Of a stretch of 64,000 bases of DNA, positions 26,870-36,617 are shown in pieces. How positions within the stretch are numbered: position 1 is the stretch's first letter; every line of letters begins with the position of its first letter. The notes below the pieces were generated by a model, which was not told where the DNA came from, searched no databases, and saw only the letters and a list, made by a program, of their open reading frames with translations. The DNA comes from Ch67 sp041395845. Lineage in GTDB: Bacteria; Pseudomonadota; Gammaproteobacteria; Pseudomonadales; Ketobacteraceae. The translations under genes were made by a program, and so were the position numbers. The DNA lies in assembly GCA_041395845.1 (NCBI GenBank), contig JAWKZS010000020.1:17171-81170 (forward strand), read 5' to 3'.

Positions 26870-27567
26870 GGCTTCAGGAGAGGTCCGAATCTTCTGGTCG
26901 AGGGTTTGTTGAGTGTGCGACCAATGCAAAATTTAGTTCCTAAAATTCTGTTTGAGCGACATTTCTTCCATAGGCTATCGTCGGGTAAGTATTCGCACGA
27001 CCACCAGATATCTCGTGGATGGCGGGCTACTACAGTAAGTGGGAGTATACATATCAGATAGAAGCTCTGGTTGACTTGTCGGTGTTCTCACGAGGCAACG
27101 TATTGGCGATCTTTCAATGGACAGCGTGATTCAGCGCGAGAAACGGAAAAAAGAAGAGGCAATGAGCTTTTTGATAATGGAACATTTTGCGACCTAGAGA
27201 TGCTTACTTAAGCGGGCTCGGATACAAGAGATTCTTGAAGGCGTTAGCATTTGATTCTGAAAAGTGCAATTATGAGCTGCTCTTGGGGAGCCTTTCAAAT
27301 TATGGGGGAGTATTTCAGGCTTCTTGGTTTGAGACTCCTGTTGCTTTTGCTCGGGCGATGTCGAAGTCTGAAAGAGCATTTCAAAGCGTTAATTCAGTAT
27401 TTGAAAAATGTTTCACCGCATGGTGAAAGCCATGAAAAGATTAGATTTTGCAGGGGTGGCAAAAGGTTATAATGGACCAAACTATCATGAGAATGAATAT
27501 GACAGAAAGCTCAGGGAGGCGTATGAAATTCAAAGATTAAGGCTATTTTTGGCGCCTTTATTTTAAT
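26870..27567 (+). pseudogene. Decayed DUF3380-type N-acetylmuramidase domain
   Basis: No single frame is intact, but family landmarks appear in order in different frames: LVPKILFERHFFHRLSSGKY (from about 26933), a GYYSKWEY stretch (about 27022), SCSWGAFQIMGEYF (about 27270), AFARAMSKSERAF (about 27350) and GYNGPNYHENEYDRKLREAY (about 27463-27525). These are the landmarks of DUF3380 peptidoglycan muramidases found in phage endolysins and type VI effectors. At least four frame changes are needed. It follows the effector stop immediately and could be its lost C-terminal domain or a separate dead effector. The DNA is visibly richer in A+T than the flanks. Confidence 0.75.
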
Positions 27568-28004
27568 CGCGCTGTTCGCTTGTTCATTGTTGGTGCGTGC
27601 TGAAATTGGATCAGGTTGGTATGAGGATGTTGCTATTGCAGTGTGGCCCGACCAAAACAATCACAGGTTATTATGAGTCTGAGTCTGGCGACCAAATTTT
27701 TCCTTCGGCTAGTTGTGCTTTCTATTTTGTAGGAAAAATAGTGGATGAGCATGCGACGATTCAATTCTATGTCCCATTTGATGACGGAGTTGAAGGCGAG
27801 ACCGCTGGAGAACTACGGTCGCTTGCGGATGGTGAGTCAATTACAATTAAATCGCAGTCGGGATTATCCGGCTGCTTTCGCTATGAGGATTTTTCTACGG
27901 AAAATCCTGTGCCAAGATCAAAGGCTGAAAGTCAGTTGGATTTTAATGGCATTGGTTCATACGATGCATTTATATACAGAGATGTTGGCTTGACTGAAAA
28001 ATAG
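27523..28004 (+). pseudogene. Frameshifted exported protein, probable dead immunity gene 1
   Basis: GGGAGG precedes an ATG at 27523. One base lost from the following A/T-rich run restores a clear signal peptide (IKAIFGAFILIALFACS, then LLVRA) and a mature start EIGSGWYEDVAIAV; a second shift near 27640 leads into GYYESESGDQIFPSASCAF and an intact frame to 28004. The product would be a periplasmic protein of about 155 residues. An exported protein next to a cell-wall-targeting type VI effector is what an immunity protein looks like. I know no named family for it. Confidence 0.6.
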
Positions 28005-28026
28005 TTATAAATGTTGAGGTGGTGAT

Positions 28027-28347
28027 GTGGTATTTGTCAGAGAGTTGGGCGACGGATATAAGTTACCTATATTGATCAGGGAGGAAGGTTGATGGCTGGA
28101 TGTCAAAAGCGGACTTTTGCTTCCGTTAGGAAATAAATGTATGCCGATTTAAGCTTGTTTGATGGCGTGGAGCTGCACGGCAGTAGGCAGTCTAAGGAAC
28201 AGGAATACAGAGACCAAGCGCGAGATATAATGGCATTGACAAGAAATCGAAGTATTTGTGGGTGACGAACTAGTCAGCTTGCGATTTGATCATTGTCGCC
28301 GCCTCGTTGAAATTCAAGCGTCACGATCAAACTGCCAGGGCGGGTGA
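28027..28347 (+). pseudogene. Fragments of a decayed coding region, family unknown
   Basis: Short peptide-like stretches follow one another in shifting frames: VVFVRELGDGYKLPILIREEG, then WLDVKSGLLLPLGNK, then YADLSLFDGVELHGSRQSKE, then VGDELVSLRFDHCRRLVEIQ. Together they read like one protein broken by about three frame changes. I recognise no family. It lies between two probable immunity pseudogenes. Confidence 0.45.
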
Positions 28348-28366
28348 TCAAAAAAAGGCAGGAGTT

Positions 28367-28558
28367 ATGGTGCTGCGAAAAAACGCATGGGCCGAGAAAG
28401 CATGGTTAGCCTGGTACGGATGGGCCCTTCGAAGTCGCGGGCCCATCAAGAAAGCGGCCAGGAAAATCAAGAGCCATCTATGGGGTATCAACAATGCCGT
28501 TGTTCTTGGTGTTCACAGTGGTCGCGCAAAAACATCAATAGTAAAGTTCGGTTCGTAA
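28367..28558 (+). CDS. Small basic hypothetical ORF
   Basis: 63 codons with a good AGGAG four bases before the ATG. The predicted peptide is basic and Trp-rich (AWAEKAWLAWYGWALRSRG). It has no recognised domain and is surrounded by pseudogenes, so it may be another fragment rather than a working gene. Confidence 0.3.
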   Translation: MVLRKNAWAEKAWLAWYGWALRSRGPIKKAARKIKSHLWGINNAVVLGVHSGRAKTSIVKFGS

Positions 28559-28694
28559 ATATCCAAACGTAAGGCTCCCGCGACCGGCAGCGATTCAACG
28601 CAGCCATTTGTGGCTACTGCTGCAATCTTGATCTTATCCAGAAATGTCGGCTTACCCACCATGATTGGGAAGAGCCACTTCATCAGGATATTCA

Positions 28695-29230
28695 ATGATC
28701 AAAAAGATATTCTCCAGATTTCGGTTAGCGCTTTCTATTCTTTTTCGTTTTTCTATCTTCTGGTGCGTATGCGGTTGAAAGGACAGCAGGGTTGGCGCAT
28801 CAGCCAATAAAGATAGCTGTGGGGGATTCTTCAGCTTTTATGCTCTTCTTGTCAGATGGTGATGATTTGAGTATGTGGCTGTTTTCCGATTTGGTAGGTG
28901 TGCCTTCATTGAGGCATGTTAATTCGGGGAGTGGATTCAGTGAAGTCTGTTTTCTTCTATCGATGGCGAAGCTCTGGAGATAAAACAGTCCATGTGTTAA
29001 CGAAAAGTAAATCTGATTCGCCGTCATTGATAGGTGATCTATATTCCACTTTTTCACTGGATATCATAAGGGCGGGGGATGGTATCGAATTGTTTTCAGA
29101 GAGTGCGTTCGCGTATGAGTTGGTAAATTGTTTTGAGGGAAAAGACACTGAATTAAGTAAGGATGTGGAGTGCAGATACAAAAATGCGGCGGCGATCAAA
29201 GAATTTATTTCAAGAAATCTTGATAGATAG
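28695..29230 (+). pseudogene. Frameshifted exported protein, probable dead immunity gene 2
   Basis: An ATG opens with MIKKIFSRFRLALS; moving to another frame gives a good signal peptide end (FFFVFLSSGAYA) followed by VERTAGLAHQPIKIAVGDSS and a 55-residue stretch. A further shift near 28940 leads to SVFFYRWRSSGDKTVHVLTK and an open frame to 29230. The restored product would be a periplasmic protein of about 175 residues. It is the second of three such genes behind the VgrG effector. Family unknown. Confidence 0.6.
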
Positions 29231-29269
29231 TTGCCTGCAGAGATGCGGTTTGCTGGTAAGAGGCGGGCC

Positions 29270-29720
29270 GGGGCATTGGAAGATTCGTTTTGTTGTGCTG
29301 GCTTTGTTCTGGGCTTTTCCAGTTTTTGCAGTGTCTTTTGATGAGTTTGGTGTCGAGCCATATGATGGCCAGTAATGGTAGCATCAGGTTTGATGATACC
29401 GCATTTTCTAAACAGCGTCGAAGCGCTAGCTAAGCCGTAACTGCGCCGGTCACTATATCGTGTTCCACTATTCCTGTGGCGGGTGTATCATGGTGCTGTC
29501 ATGGATGCGATCACCGGAAAGTATGTGGCCGATTTCCCCGACAATTATGGCGGTGACGATCAGAAACCTTTCGTTCGGAATTCAGCGTGATAGTCGGCTT
29601 ATCAGATTGGAAGAAAAAGCGCATATGGTGGTGAAGACGTGAAGCGAGAGTATTTTGAGTTTGTTGATGGTGATTTCATCACTGCCATCAAACTGAACCG
29701 TGCTTCACGGACCATGCTAG
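29270..29720 (+). pseudogene. Frameshifted exported protein, probable dead immunity gene 3
   Basis: A signal peptide (KIRFVVLALFWAFPVFA) and mature start VSFDEFGVEPYDGQ are followed by a stop. Further on, other frames give HYIVFHYSCGGCIM, then GAVMDAITGKYVADFPDNYG, then FGIQRDSRLIRLEE and finally REYFEFVDGDFITAIK. The order of these pieces matches a common family of small exported proteins whose core reads CGxxC, then a GxxxDAxTGK block, then DSRL. At least three frame changes are needed. It fits the pattern of decayed periplasmic immunity genes. Confidence 0.6.
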
Positions 29721-29796
29721 AAGCCTCCGCATGCTGCCAGCAAAAAAGCAGTTCGCATACACGGCCTCCGTGCTCAACGAATGCAGCAGGGGATTC

Positions 29797-32424
29797 CTAA
29801 ATCCCCGATAAATGCACGCTGGCATCAATCTCTTTGTCTTTCCCCTCCAACCAATCCACAAACTCCCCTGCCGGCATGGGTTTCGCGATGTGATAACCCT
29901 GGGCCGCGTCGCAGCCCATCGAGCGCAGGCGGTCGAGGGTGGGGGCGTCTTCGATGCCTTCGGCGACGACTTTCAGGCCCAGGTTGTGGCCCATCGACAG
30001 TGTGGTGTGCACGATGACGTGGTCGTCGCTGTTGGTGAGCATGTCCTTGATGAAGCTGCGATCGATCTTGATCTCATCCACCGGCAGCTTTTTCAGATAA
30101 GACAGTGACGAATACCCGGTGCCAAAATCATCGATGGACAGGTGGATGCCGACGCTGGCAAGTTCGCTCATGACGCGAAGCGCATCGTCCTGGTCAATCA
30201 TTACGGCGGTTTCGGTCAGCTCCATAGTGATGTAATCGAGGCGGACGCCGGTGTCCTTGGCAAAGCGGGTGATCTGTTCGGCGAATCCGGCGGTCTGCAG
30301 GTTGCGGGCAGATATATTGATGGACAGCATCAGATCGTGGCCGGCCTGCTTGAGCTGCTGCGATATTTCGAATGATTTGCGGCAGACCCACAGGGTCAAC
30401 GGATGGATGACACCGGTGCGTTCCGCCAGCGGAATGAATTCTGCGGGTGGAATGAAGCCGTGTTCCGGATGCTGCCAGCGAATCAGGACTTCGGCGCCGA
30501 CGATCTTCTGGGTTTGCAGATCTACTTGCGGTTGCAGATACAGCTGTAGTTGATCCTTGGCGATGGCTTCGCGCAGTTCTGCGAGCAGTGATAAGCGCCG
30601 TGCATTGTAGGGGTCGATTTCCCGGGCATAGAAGGCAATGTTATCGCCATTCTGGTAAGCCATTTCCAGCGCGATGTGGGCGTTGCGCAGCAGTTCCTCG
30701 GTGGTGTCGCCGTGCTCGGGACACAGGGCGATGCCGATGCTGGCGCTGATATCCAGTGTCAGATTCTGGAACTCGAAGGGTTGTTCAAGGGATTGCAGCA
30801 GGCTGCGCCCAAAGGTGTCGATCGCTTCAGTGTCCGTGTGTTTGAGCAGCAGGGCGAAGGTGACGCCTTCGATGCATGCTGTGTGATGGGTGCGACGCCA
30901 GTCGGCTTCGATGGGAATGACATGGTCCTGCTGTTTGACGGTTTGCTCGATGTGATTGGCGACCAGGCGCAGTATCTTGTCGCCATTGTGATGGCCCAGC
31001 GTCTTGTTGAATTCATGGAAATTATCGAGGCTGAGCAGCAGCAGCGCCTTGGGGGCGTCGTTATTCTGGAACAGGGTTTCCAGCGTCGAACGCAGATAGG
31101 CACGGTTGGGCAGGCCGGTGGTGGCGCTGTGCATGGCCCGTTCTATCAGCCGTTCTTCCGCGGCTTTCAGTCCCATGATGGCATCGTGTTTTTCCTGCAG
31201 TGCCAGGTAGCGGGCGCGGCGTTCATGGTTGATGCGATCGGCCAGCCCCAGTGATAGCAGCAGTACTTCGAGTGCGGACCCCATGATGACGGCAAAGGTT
31301 GTCACGTTATTGGTGGGCAACACGCCGGCCATGGTCAGCAGGTGCATTGATGCGCCGGTAAGGAACATGGTCCACGCCAGCAGAAAGTAGCCGGCAGTGC
31401 GGGAGCCCTGGCGCCAGCAGAGTGTGGCGATGGTCAGCATCAGGATCGCCGATACACCAATGTATGATCCGGTCTGGGGAATCAGATGGTGACTGCCCAG
31501 CAGGCGAGCCGCAACCAGCAAGGTACCGATCACCAGCATGACGTTGATCGCTTGATTCATCCACGCCTGATAACGGCGCAGGTCGATGTAGTGGCGGACA
31601 AACAGCAGTCCCGCCATGCCGGTCAGCAGCGTGGTTATCTGGATGCCGTATTCGTTGATGACCGGCGTTTCCGGCCACCAGTGCAGAAACGCATAGCCGT
31701 ACAGAACCTGGAAGGTGCAGAAGGTCCCTGCGATATGCAGGATGTAATAGAAATAGGCGCGATGGCCCACGGACACCAGCAGGAAGCTGTTGTACACCAG
31801 CATGGCGAACATGATGCCGAAATACAGGCCATAGATATGATTGCTGGTGGCCATGTGTTCGCTGAAGCGATCAGGGCGGTACAGGCGCAGCGGGATCTGG
31901 ATGCCGCCGCCCTTGCGCATCACGTTCAGATATAGATCGTATTGCTGGCCCGGTTGCAGCATCAGCGGCTGGGCGAAAAAGTGATGTTTGATGGCCCGTG
32001 ACGAGATGGGCTGGGCATAGCCGATGCGGGCCTGCTGCACAATGGCGCCGTTCTGTACCAGAAAGATATCGACCCGGGCCAGGCGGGCATAGGCCAGTTC
32101 CAGAATCCAGTGCGAATCAGTGCGTTCGCGGCTGTCATTGCGCAGCGGGACGTGCAGCCAGACCGAGTCGGTGGTGTTGCCCAGGTTGACCACGTCCTGC
32201 CAGGCGGGGATGAAGGGTTGGTTGCCCTGCAGGATGTCATCGATGCGCAGGGTGTCATCCGGGTCGCGCAGCAGTTCCTGGGTGGCGGCTGTCGACATCC
32301 ACTGGTCAACACCGTCATCCAGAATCACGGTATCCACAGCCCAGATTGAAGGGGCAAACAGCAGCGTGAGCAGCCCCAGGAGCAGTGTCCGCCACAGGAC
32401 AAACTGTGCAAGCCAGTTATTCAT
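29797..32424 (-). CDS. 7TM-DISM sensor with degenerate GGDEF and EAL domains
   Basis: 875 residues from the chosen ATG. A signal peptide (to about residue 29), a periplasmic 7TMR-DISM extracellular domain (about 30-180), seven membrane helices (about 185-390), a coiled linker, GGDEF and EAL domains follow. The GGDEF core reads IEGVTF where GG[D/E]EF is expected, so cyclase activity is probably lost. The EAL domain has EVLIRW and DDFGTGYSSLSYL and looks able to cleave c-di-GMP. An upstream TTG would add 26 residues but spoil the signal peptide. It may bind a carbohydrate or lipid ligand and lower c-di-GMP. Confidence 0.88.
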   Translation of the reverse strand: MNNWLAQFVLWRTLLLGLLTLLFAPSIWAVDTVILDDGVDQWMSTAATQELLRDPDDTLRIDDILQGNQPFIPAWQDVVNLGNTTDSVWLHVPLRNDSRERTDSHWILELAYARLARVDIFLVQNGAIVQQARIGYAQPISSRAIKHHFFAQPLMLQPGQQYDLYLNVMRKGGGIQIPLRLYRPDRFSEHMATSNHIYGLYFGIMFAMLVYNSFLLVSVGHRAYFYYILHIAGTFCTFQVLYGYAFLHWWPETPVINEYGIQITTLLTGMAGLLFVRHYIDLRRYQAWMNQAINVMLVIGTLLVAARLLGSHHLIPQTGSYIGVSAILMLTIATLCWRQGSRTAGYFLLAWTMFLTGASMHLLTMAGVLPTNNVTTFAVIMGSALEVLLLSLGLADRINHERRARYLALQEKHDAIMGLKAAEERLIERAMHSATTGLPNRAYLRSTLETLFQNNDAPKALLLLSLDNFHEFNKTLGHHNGDKILRLVANHIEQTVKQQDHVIPIEADWRRTHHTACIEGVTFALLLKHTDTEAIDTFGRSLLQSLEQPFEFQNLTLDISASIGIALCPEHGDTTEELLRNAHIALEMAYQNGDNIAFYAREIDPYNARRLSLLAELREAIAKDQLQLYLQPQVDLQTQKIVGAEVLIRWQHPEHGFIPPAEFIPLAERTGVIHPLTLWVCRKSFEISQQLKQAGHDLMLSINISARNLQTAGFAEQITRFAKDTGVRLDYITMELTETAVMIDQDDALRVMSELASVGIHLSIDDFGTGYSSLSYLKKLPVDEIKIDRSFIKDMLTNSDDHVIVHTTLSMGHNLGLKVVAEGIEDAPTLDRLRSMGCDAAQGYHIAKPMPAGEFVDWLEGKDKEIDASVHLSGI

Positions 32425-32610
32425 AATGCGAGGTAGATGCCTGATCCAGCCATAACACCGAAAAATTTGGTTAGGAAAACTGCCTTTGTTCAGGCACTTC
32501 AATCAGTATAGGCGGGATCGTGATTCCAGCCACGTGCAGGGCTGTTCGTTTGCGCCAATACTGCATTGGCTTACAATACGCCCCCGTTTTCCCTGCTGCC
32601 GGTCCTGTCC

Positions 32611-34227
32611 ATGTTGCGAATCAACGAACTCCGCCTGCCCATCGACCATGCCCCTGCGGCGCTGGAAGCGGCCATTATCCGGCGGCTGGGCATTGCGCCT
32701 GCGGATCTGCTGGGCTTCACGATCTTCAAGCGCAGTCATGATGCGCGCCGCAAGCACGAACTGATGCTGATCTACAGCATTGATTGTGAAGTAAAAAATG
32801 AGCCGCAACTGCTGCAGAAATTCCGTGATGACAGCAAGATCCTGCCGACGCCGGACATGGATTATCGGTTTGTGGGGCAGGCGCCAAAGGATCTGGCCCA
32901 GCGGCCACTTGTGATCGGTTTGGCCCCTGCGGGATTTTTGCGGCGCTGATCCTGGCGCAGATGGGGTTCCGGCCGATCGTGCTGGAACGGGGCAAGGACG
33001 TGCGCCGGCGCACCAAGGACACCTGGGGCCTGTGGCGCAAGCATGAGTTGAACCCGGAATCCAACGTGCAGTTTGGTGAGGGTGGGGCCGGGACGTTCTC
33101 GGACGGCAAGCTGTACAGCCAGATCAAGGATCCCCGCTACCTGGGTCGCAAGGTGATGACCGAGTTCGTGAAGGCCGGGGCGCCGGAAGAGATTCTCTAC
33201 GTAAGCAAGCCGCACATCGGCACCTTTCGTCTGGTGACCATGGTGGAAAACATGCGCGCAACCATCGAGCGTCTGGGTGGCGAGATCCGCTTCGAGCACA
33301 AGGTCACCGATATCCTGATCGACAACGGGCAGGTGCAGGGTGTGGTGCTGGAAAACGGCGAGCAGCTGGTGGCGAATCAGGTGGTGCTGGCGCTGGGGCA
33401 CAGTGCCCGGGACACCTTCGAAGTGCTGCATCAGCGCGGTGTGTATATGGAAGCCAAGCCGTTCTCGATCGGTTTCCGGATCGAGCATCCCCAGTCGGTG
33501 ATTGACCGGGCCCGGTTTGGCCGTTTTGCCGGGCATCCCTTGCTGGGGGCGGCGGATTACAAACTGGTGTATCACGCCAGCAACGGGCGCTCGGTGTACA
33601 GCTTCTGCATGTGCCCTGGCGGCACGGTGGTGGCGGCTGCGTCGGAGCCGGAGCGGGTGGTCACCAACGGCATGAGCCAGTATTCCCGTAACGAACGCAA
33701 CGCCAATGCCGGCATCGTGGTGGGCATTACGCCGGCGGATTTCCCCGGTGACGATGTGCTGGCCGGGGTGCGGCTGCAGCGGGAGCTGGAATCGAAAGCC
33801 TTTGTTCTGGGCGGCAGCAATTACGATGCGCCGGGTCAGCTGGTGGGGGATTTTCTGGCAGGCAAGCCATCTGAACAGCTGGGTGAGGTCGATTCCTTCC
33901 TACAAGCCGGCGGTCAAGCTGGGGATCTGGCGTCCGCGCTGCCGCCCTATGCAATCGAGGCGATTCGCGAGGCGCTGCCTGCGTTTGGCAAGCAGATCCG
34001 TGGCTTTGACATGGCGGATGCGGTGCTCACCGGGGTCGAGACCCGTACCTCATCGCCGGTGCGGATTACCCGGGGCGAAGATTTCCAGAGTCTGAATGTG
34101 AAAGGGCTGTATCCGGCCGGCGAGGGTGCCGGTTATGCCGGCGGCATCCCTGTCAGCCGGGGTGGATGGCATCAAGGTGGCCGAAGCCGTCGCCCGTTCG
34201 GTCTTGGGCTTGCCTGCGGGCTACTGA
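32611..34227 (+). pseudogene. FAD-dependent oxidoreductase (COG2509-like), two single-base shifts
   Basis: The first frame (32611-32949) ends in LVIGLAPAGFLRR. One extra T near 32919 would give VIGFGPCGIFAALILAQMG, the expected FAD-binding GxGxxG, and join it to the long second frame with FGEGGAGTFSDGKLYS. Near 34150 one C too many turns GGILSAGVDGIKVAEAVARS into a wrong tail; removing it ends the gene at 34227, exactly next to the TetR stop at 34228. The intact product would be about 538 residues, the family's usual length. Both shifts are at short homopolymers, so sequencing error is a real alternative to inactivation. Confidence 0.8.
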
Positions 34228-34959
34228 TTACGGTGCCGATCCGTTCTGGTAGGCCCGCAACAGCAGATGGCCATAACCCCGCATCACCGCCGCGCCGGTG
34301 AACAGGGTGGTGACCATCGACTCCGCCTGGCGCTGGATGGCTTCGCGCTGCTCCGGCTGTTCGATGTAATCCATCGATAGCTGGAACATCTCCCGGCTGA
34401 CGATCGTCGCCACGTCCTGAATCGCCGCTTCATCCAGCATTGGCAGCAGATTGAGCTGGCGGATGTCTTCTGCCATATCCGCCGCGAAATCCACCATCAC
34501 CTTGCGCAGGGCCTGCCGCAACACCGGCGAGGCGCCGTGCAGTTCCCGAACCCCCATGATGAAGGCATTGGGGTTCTGCAACACGTAATCCAGAAACAGC
34601 TTCACGGTCTGCTGCGTTACCAGCAGGCCTTTCTGCAGGTTGAGGGCGGGATTTTCTTCCCAGCTGATGCCGGCCTGATCGGTCGGTGCCACGGATTCGG
34701 CGGCCTTGCGGCGCAGATCCCGGATCGGCTGGCGGATCTGGCGGGTCATTTCTTCGATGATGGCCAGCCCGAGTTCGTCGATGCTTTTGAAATGGCGATA
34801 GAAAGTGTTGGGGTTCAGGCCGGCCTCCCGGGCCAGTTCGCGCAGGCCCAGCGCATTGATGCTGCGGGAGCGGGCCGTCAGGGTGAGGGCCGCTTCCATC
34901 AGCAGGCGCTTGCCCTGGGCAGCGGCCATCGAGGTGAGGCTGGGGCTCTTCTTGGTCAT
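34228..34959 (-). CDS. TetR-family transcriptional regulator
   Basis: 243 residues. The N-terminal helix-turn-helix reads LTARSRSINALGLRELAREAG followed by LNPNTFYRHFKSIDELG; the rest is the helical ligand domain. It is transcribed away from the monooxygenase-SDR pair, with two palindromes in the gap (35016-35031 and 35046-35061), so it most likely represses that cluster and itself. FabR/DesT-type regulators of lipid genes have a similar layout, and an acyl-CoA or related ligand is plausible. Confidence 0.88.
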   Translation of the reverse strand: MTKKSPSLTSMAAAQGKRLLMEAALTLTARSRSINALGLRELAREAGLNPNTFYRHFKSIDELGLAIIEEMTRQIRQPIRDLRRKAAESVAPTDQAGISWEENPALNLQKGLLVTQQTVKLFLDYVLQNPNAFIMGVRELHGASPVLRQALRKVMVDFAADMAEDIRQLNLLPMLDEAAIQDVATIVSREMFQLSMDYIEQPEQREAIQRQAESMVTTLFTGAAVMRGYGHLLLRAYQNGSAP

Positions 34960-35004
34960 TTCGGGTCATTTCGTCGGCGATTTGTGCCTTTATTGTACGA
35001 CCCC

Positions 35005-35061
35005 TTGACCGGGAAGTATACAACTGTATACCCTTGGCTTGTTGTGTAGACAGTTGTCTAC
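35005..35061 (+). promoter_or_regulatory. Promoter with two TetR operators
   Basis: Two related 16-bp palindromes lie 30 bp apart: GTATACAACTGTATAC (35016-35031) and GTAGACAGTTGTCTAC (35046-35061). The common form is GTADACA, two bases, TGTHTAC. The first overlaps a promoter with -35 TTGACC (35005-35010) and -10 TATACC (35027-35032). About three helical turns between centres allows two repressor dimers on one face. Confidence 0.8.
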
Positions 35062-35090
35062 CTGTCTCTGAATCACCGGGAAGCAAGCCT

Positions 35091-36617
35091 ATGACAGCGC
35101 AGTCCGCCCCTTTGCAGGGCCTGGTTGAACATCACAAGATCATCATTATCGGCAGCGGTTTTTCCGGCCTGGGCATGGCCATCAAGCTGAAGGAATCCGG
35201 CGAAAGCAATTTTATCGTGTTGGAAAAAGAGCAGGGCGTGGGCGGGACCTGGCGGGTCAATCACTATCCCGGCTGTGCCTGTGACGTGCCATCGCACTTG
35301 TATTCGTTTTCGTTTGAACCGAATCCGCAGTGGAGCCGGATGTTCGCGCCCCAGCAGGAAATCAAAGCCTATCTGGAACGCTGCGCGCAAAAATACGACG
35401 TATTGCCCCATGTGCGGCTGGGAGTGGAAGTGTCAACACTGCGCTGGGATGAAGCCCGTCAGCTGTGGCAGATCCAGTGCGCCGATGGCCGTGCTTTTAC
35501 CGCCAGCATCGTGGTGTCCGGCATGGGTGGCCTGGCAATTCCGGCGTATCCGAACGTGAAAGGGCTGGAGAATTTTCAGGGCAGGATGTTCCATTCCCAG
35601 CAGTGGGATCATGACTATGACCTGCGTGGCAAACGGGTGGCGGTGATCGGTACCGGTGCATCGGCCATCCAGTTTGTGCCTCATGTACAGAAGCAGGCGG
35701 CGCGGCTCGATCTGTATCAGCGCACGGCGCCCTGGATCATGTCCAAGCCCGACCGCGCCATGACCTGGCTGGAAAAAAATCTGTTCCAGCGTTTCCCCGC
35801 CTCGCAGCGTGCATTGCGCGACGGCATTTACTGGGCGCTGGAAAGCCGGGTGCTGGCATTCGTCATCAATCCCCGCATCATGGCCATCGCCAAGCGGCAG
35901 GCGCTGCAACATATCCGCAAGCAAATCAGCAATCCGGAACTGCGCAAAAAAGTGACCCCGGATTACACCATCGGCTGCAAGCGCATCCTGATGTCCGATG
36001 AGTATTATCCGGCACTGGATTCCGCCAATGTGGATGTGATTACTGACGGCATTCGGGAAGTGCGTGCCAATAGCATTGTCGATGTGAACGGTGTCGAACG
36101 CGAAGTCGATGCCATCATTTTCGGTACCGGTTTCAAGGCTGCCGATCCGGTGCCGCCGGGTGTGGTCTTCGGCCGCAACGGCAAGGATCTGGGTGACATC
36201 TGGCAGCAGGGGCCGGAAGCGTACAAAGGCACTACCGTGGCTGGATTTCCCAACCTGTTTTTCCTGATGGGGCCGAACACCGGGTTGGGCCATAACTCCA
36301 TGGTTTACATGATTGAATCCCAGATTGCCTACGTGCTTGATGCGCTCAAGACCATGACGAAAAAGCGTCTGCTGAGTGTGGAAGTGCGCCAGCGTAATCA
36401 GGATATCTACAATGCGGACATTCAGGGCAGGATGACGGGCACGGTGTGGAGCAGTGGCGGCTGTCAGAGCTGGTACATCCACCCGGTCAGTGGTAAAAAC
36501 GTCACCTTGTGGCCCGGCTTTACCTGGCAGTTTCGCCAGCAGACCCGGCGTTTCGACGTGCGGGCTTATCGATTGAACACCACCACAACAGAGACAATGA
36601 ACGAGGTATCTGCGTGA
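35091..36617 (+). CDS. Baeyer-Villiger-type flavin monooxygenase
   Basis: 508 residues. FAD motif GSGFSG at 21-26, fingerprint F162-Q-G-x3-H168-x3-W172-D, NADPH motif GTGASA at 187-192. The full BVMO fingerprint ends in D, unlike the AlmA-like enzyme at 2660 whose motif ends in P, so the two belong to different branches. The ATG chosen has GGGAAG upstream; an earlier in-frame ATG lies inside the operator region. It overlaps the SDR by GTGA. It probably inserts oxygen next to a ketone or oxidises a lipid substrate, but the substrate is not known. Confidence 0.88.
   Translation: MTAQSAPLQGLVEHHKIIIIGSGFSGLGMAIKLKESGESNFIVLEKEQGVGGTWRVNHYPGCACDVPSHLYSFSFEPNPQWSRMFAPQQEIKAYLERCAQKYDVLPHVRLGVEVSTLRWDEARQLWQIQCADGRAFTASIVVSGMGGLAIPAYPNVKGLENFQGRMFHSQQWDHDYDLRGKRVAVIGTGASAIQFVPHVQKQAARLDLYQRTAPWIMSKPDRAMTWLEKNLFQRFPASQRALRDGIYWALESRVLAFVINPRIMAIAKRQALQHIRKQISNPELRKKVTPDYTIGCKRILMSDEYYPALDSANVDVITDGIREVRANSIVDVNGVEREVDAIIFGTGFKAADPVPPGVVFGRNGKDLGDIWQQGPEAYKGTTVAGFPNLFFLMGPNTGLGHNSMVYMIESQIAYVLDALKTMTKKRLLSVEVRQRNQDIYNADIQGRMTGTVWSSGGCQSWYIHPVSGKNVTLWPGFTWQFRQQTRRFDVRAYRLNTTTTETMNEVSA

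Noticed and set aside
28513..28695. Reverse-strand frame of 60 codons in the decayed region
   Set aside because: No ribosome site or family match, and it overlaps the forward signal-peptide pseudogene region.
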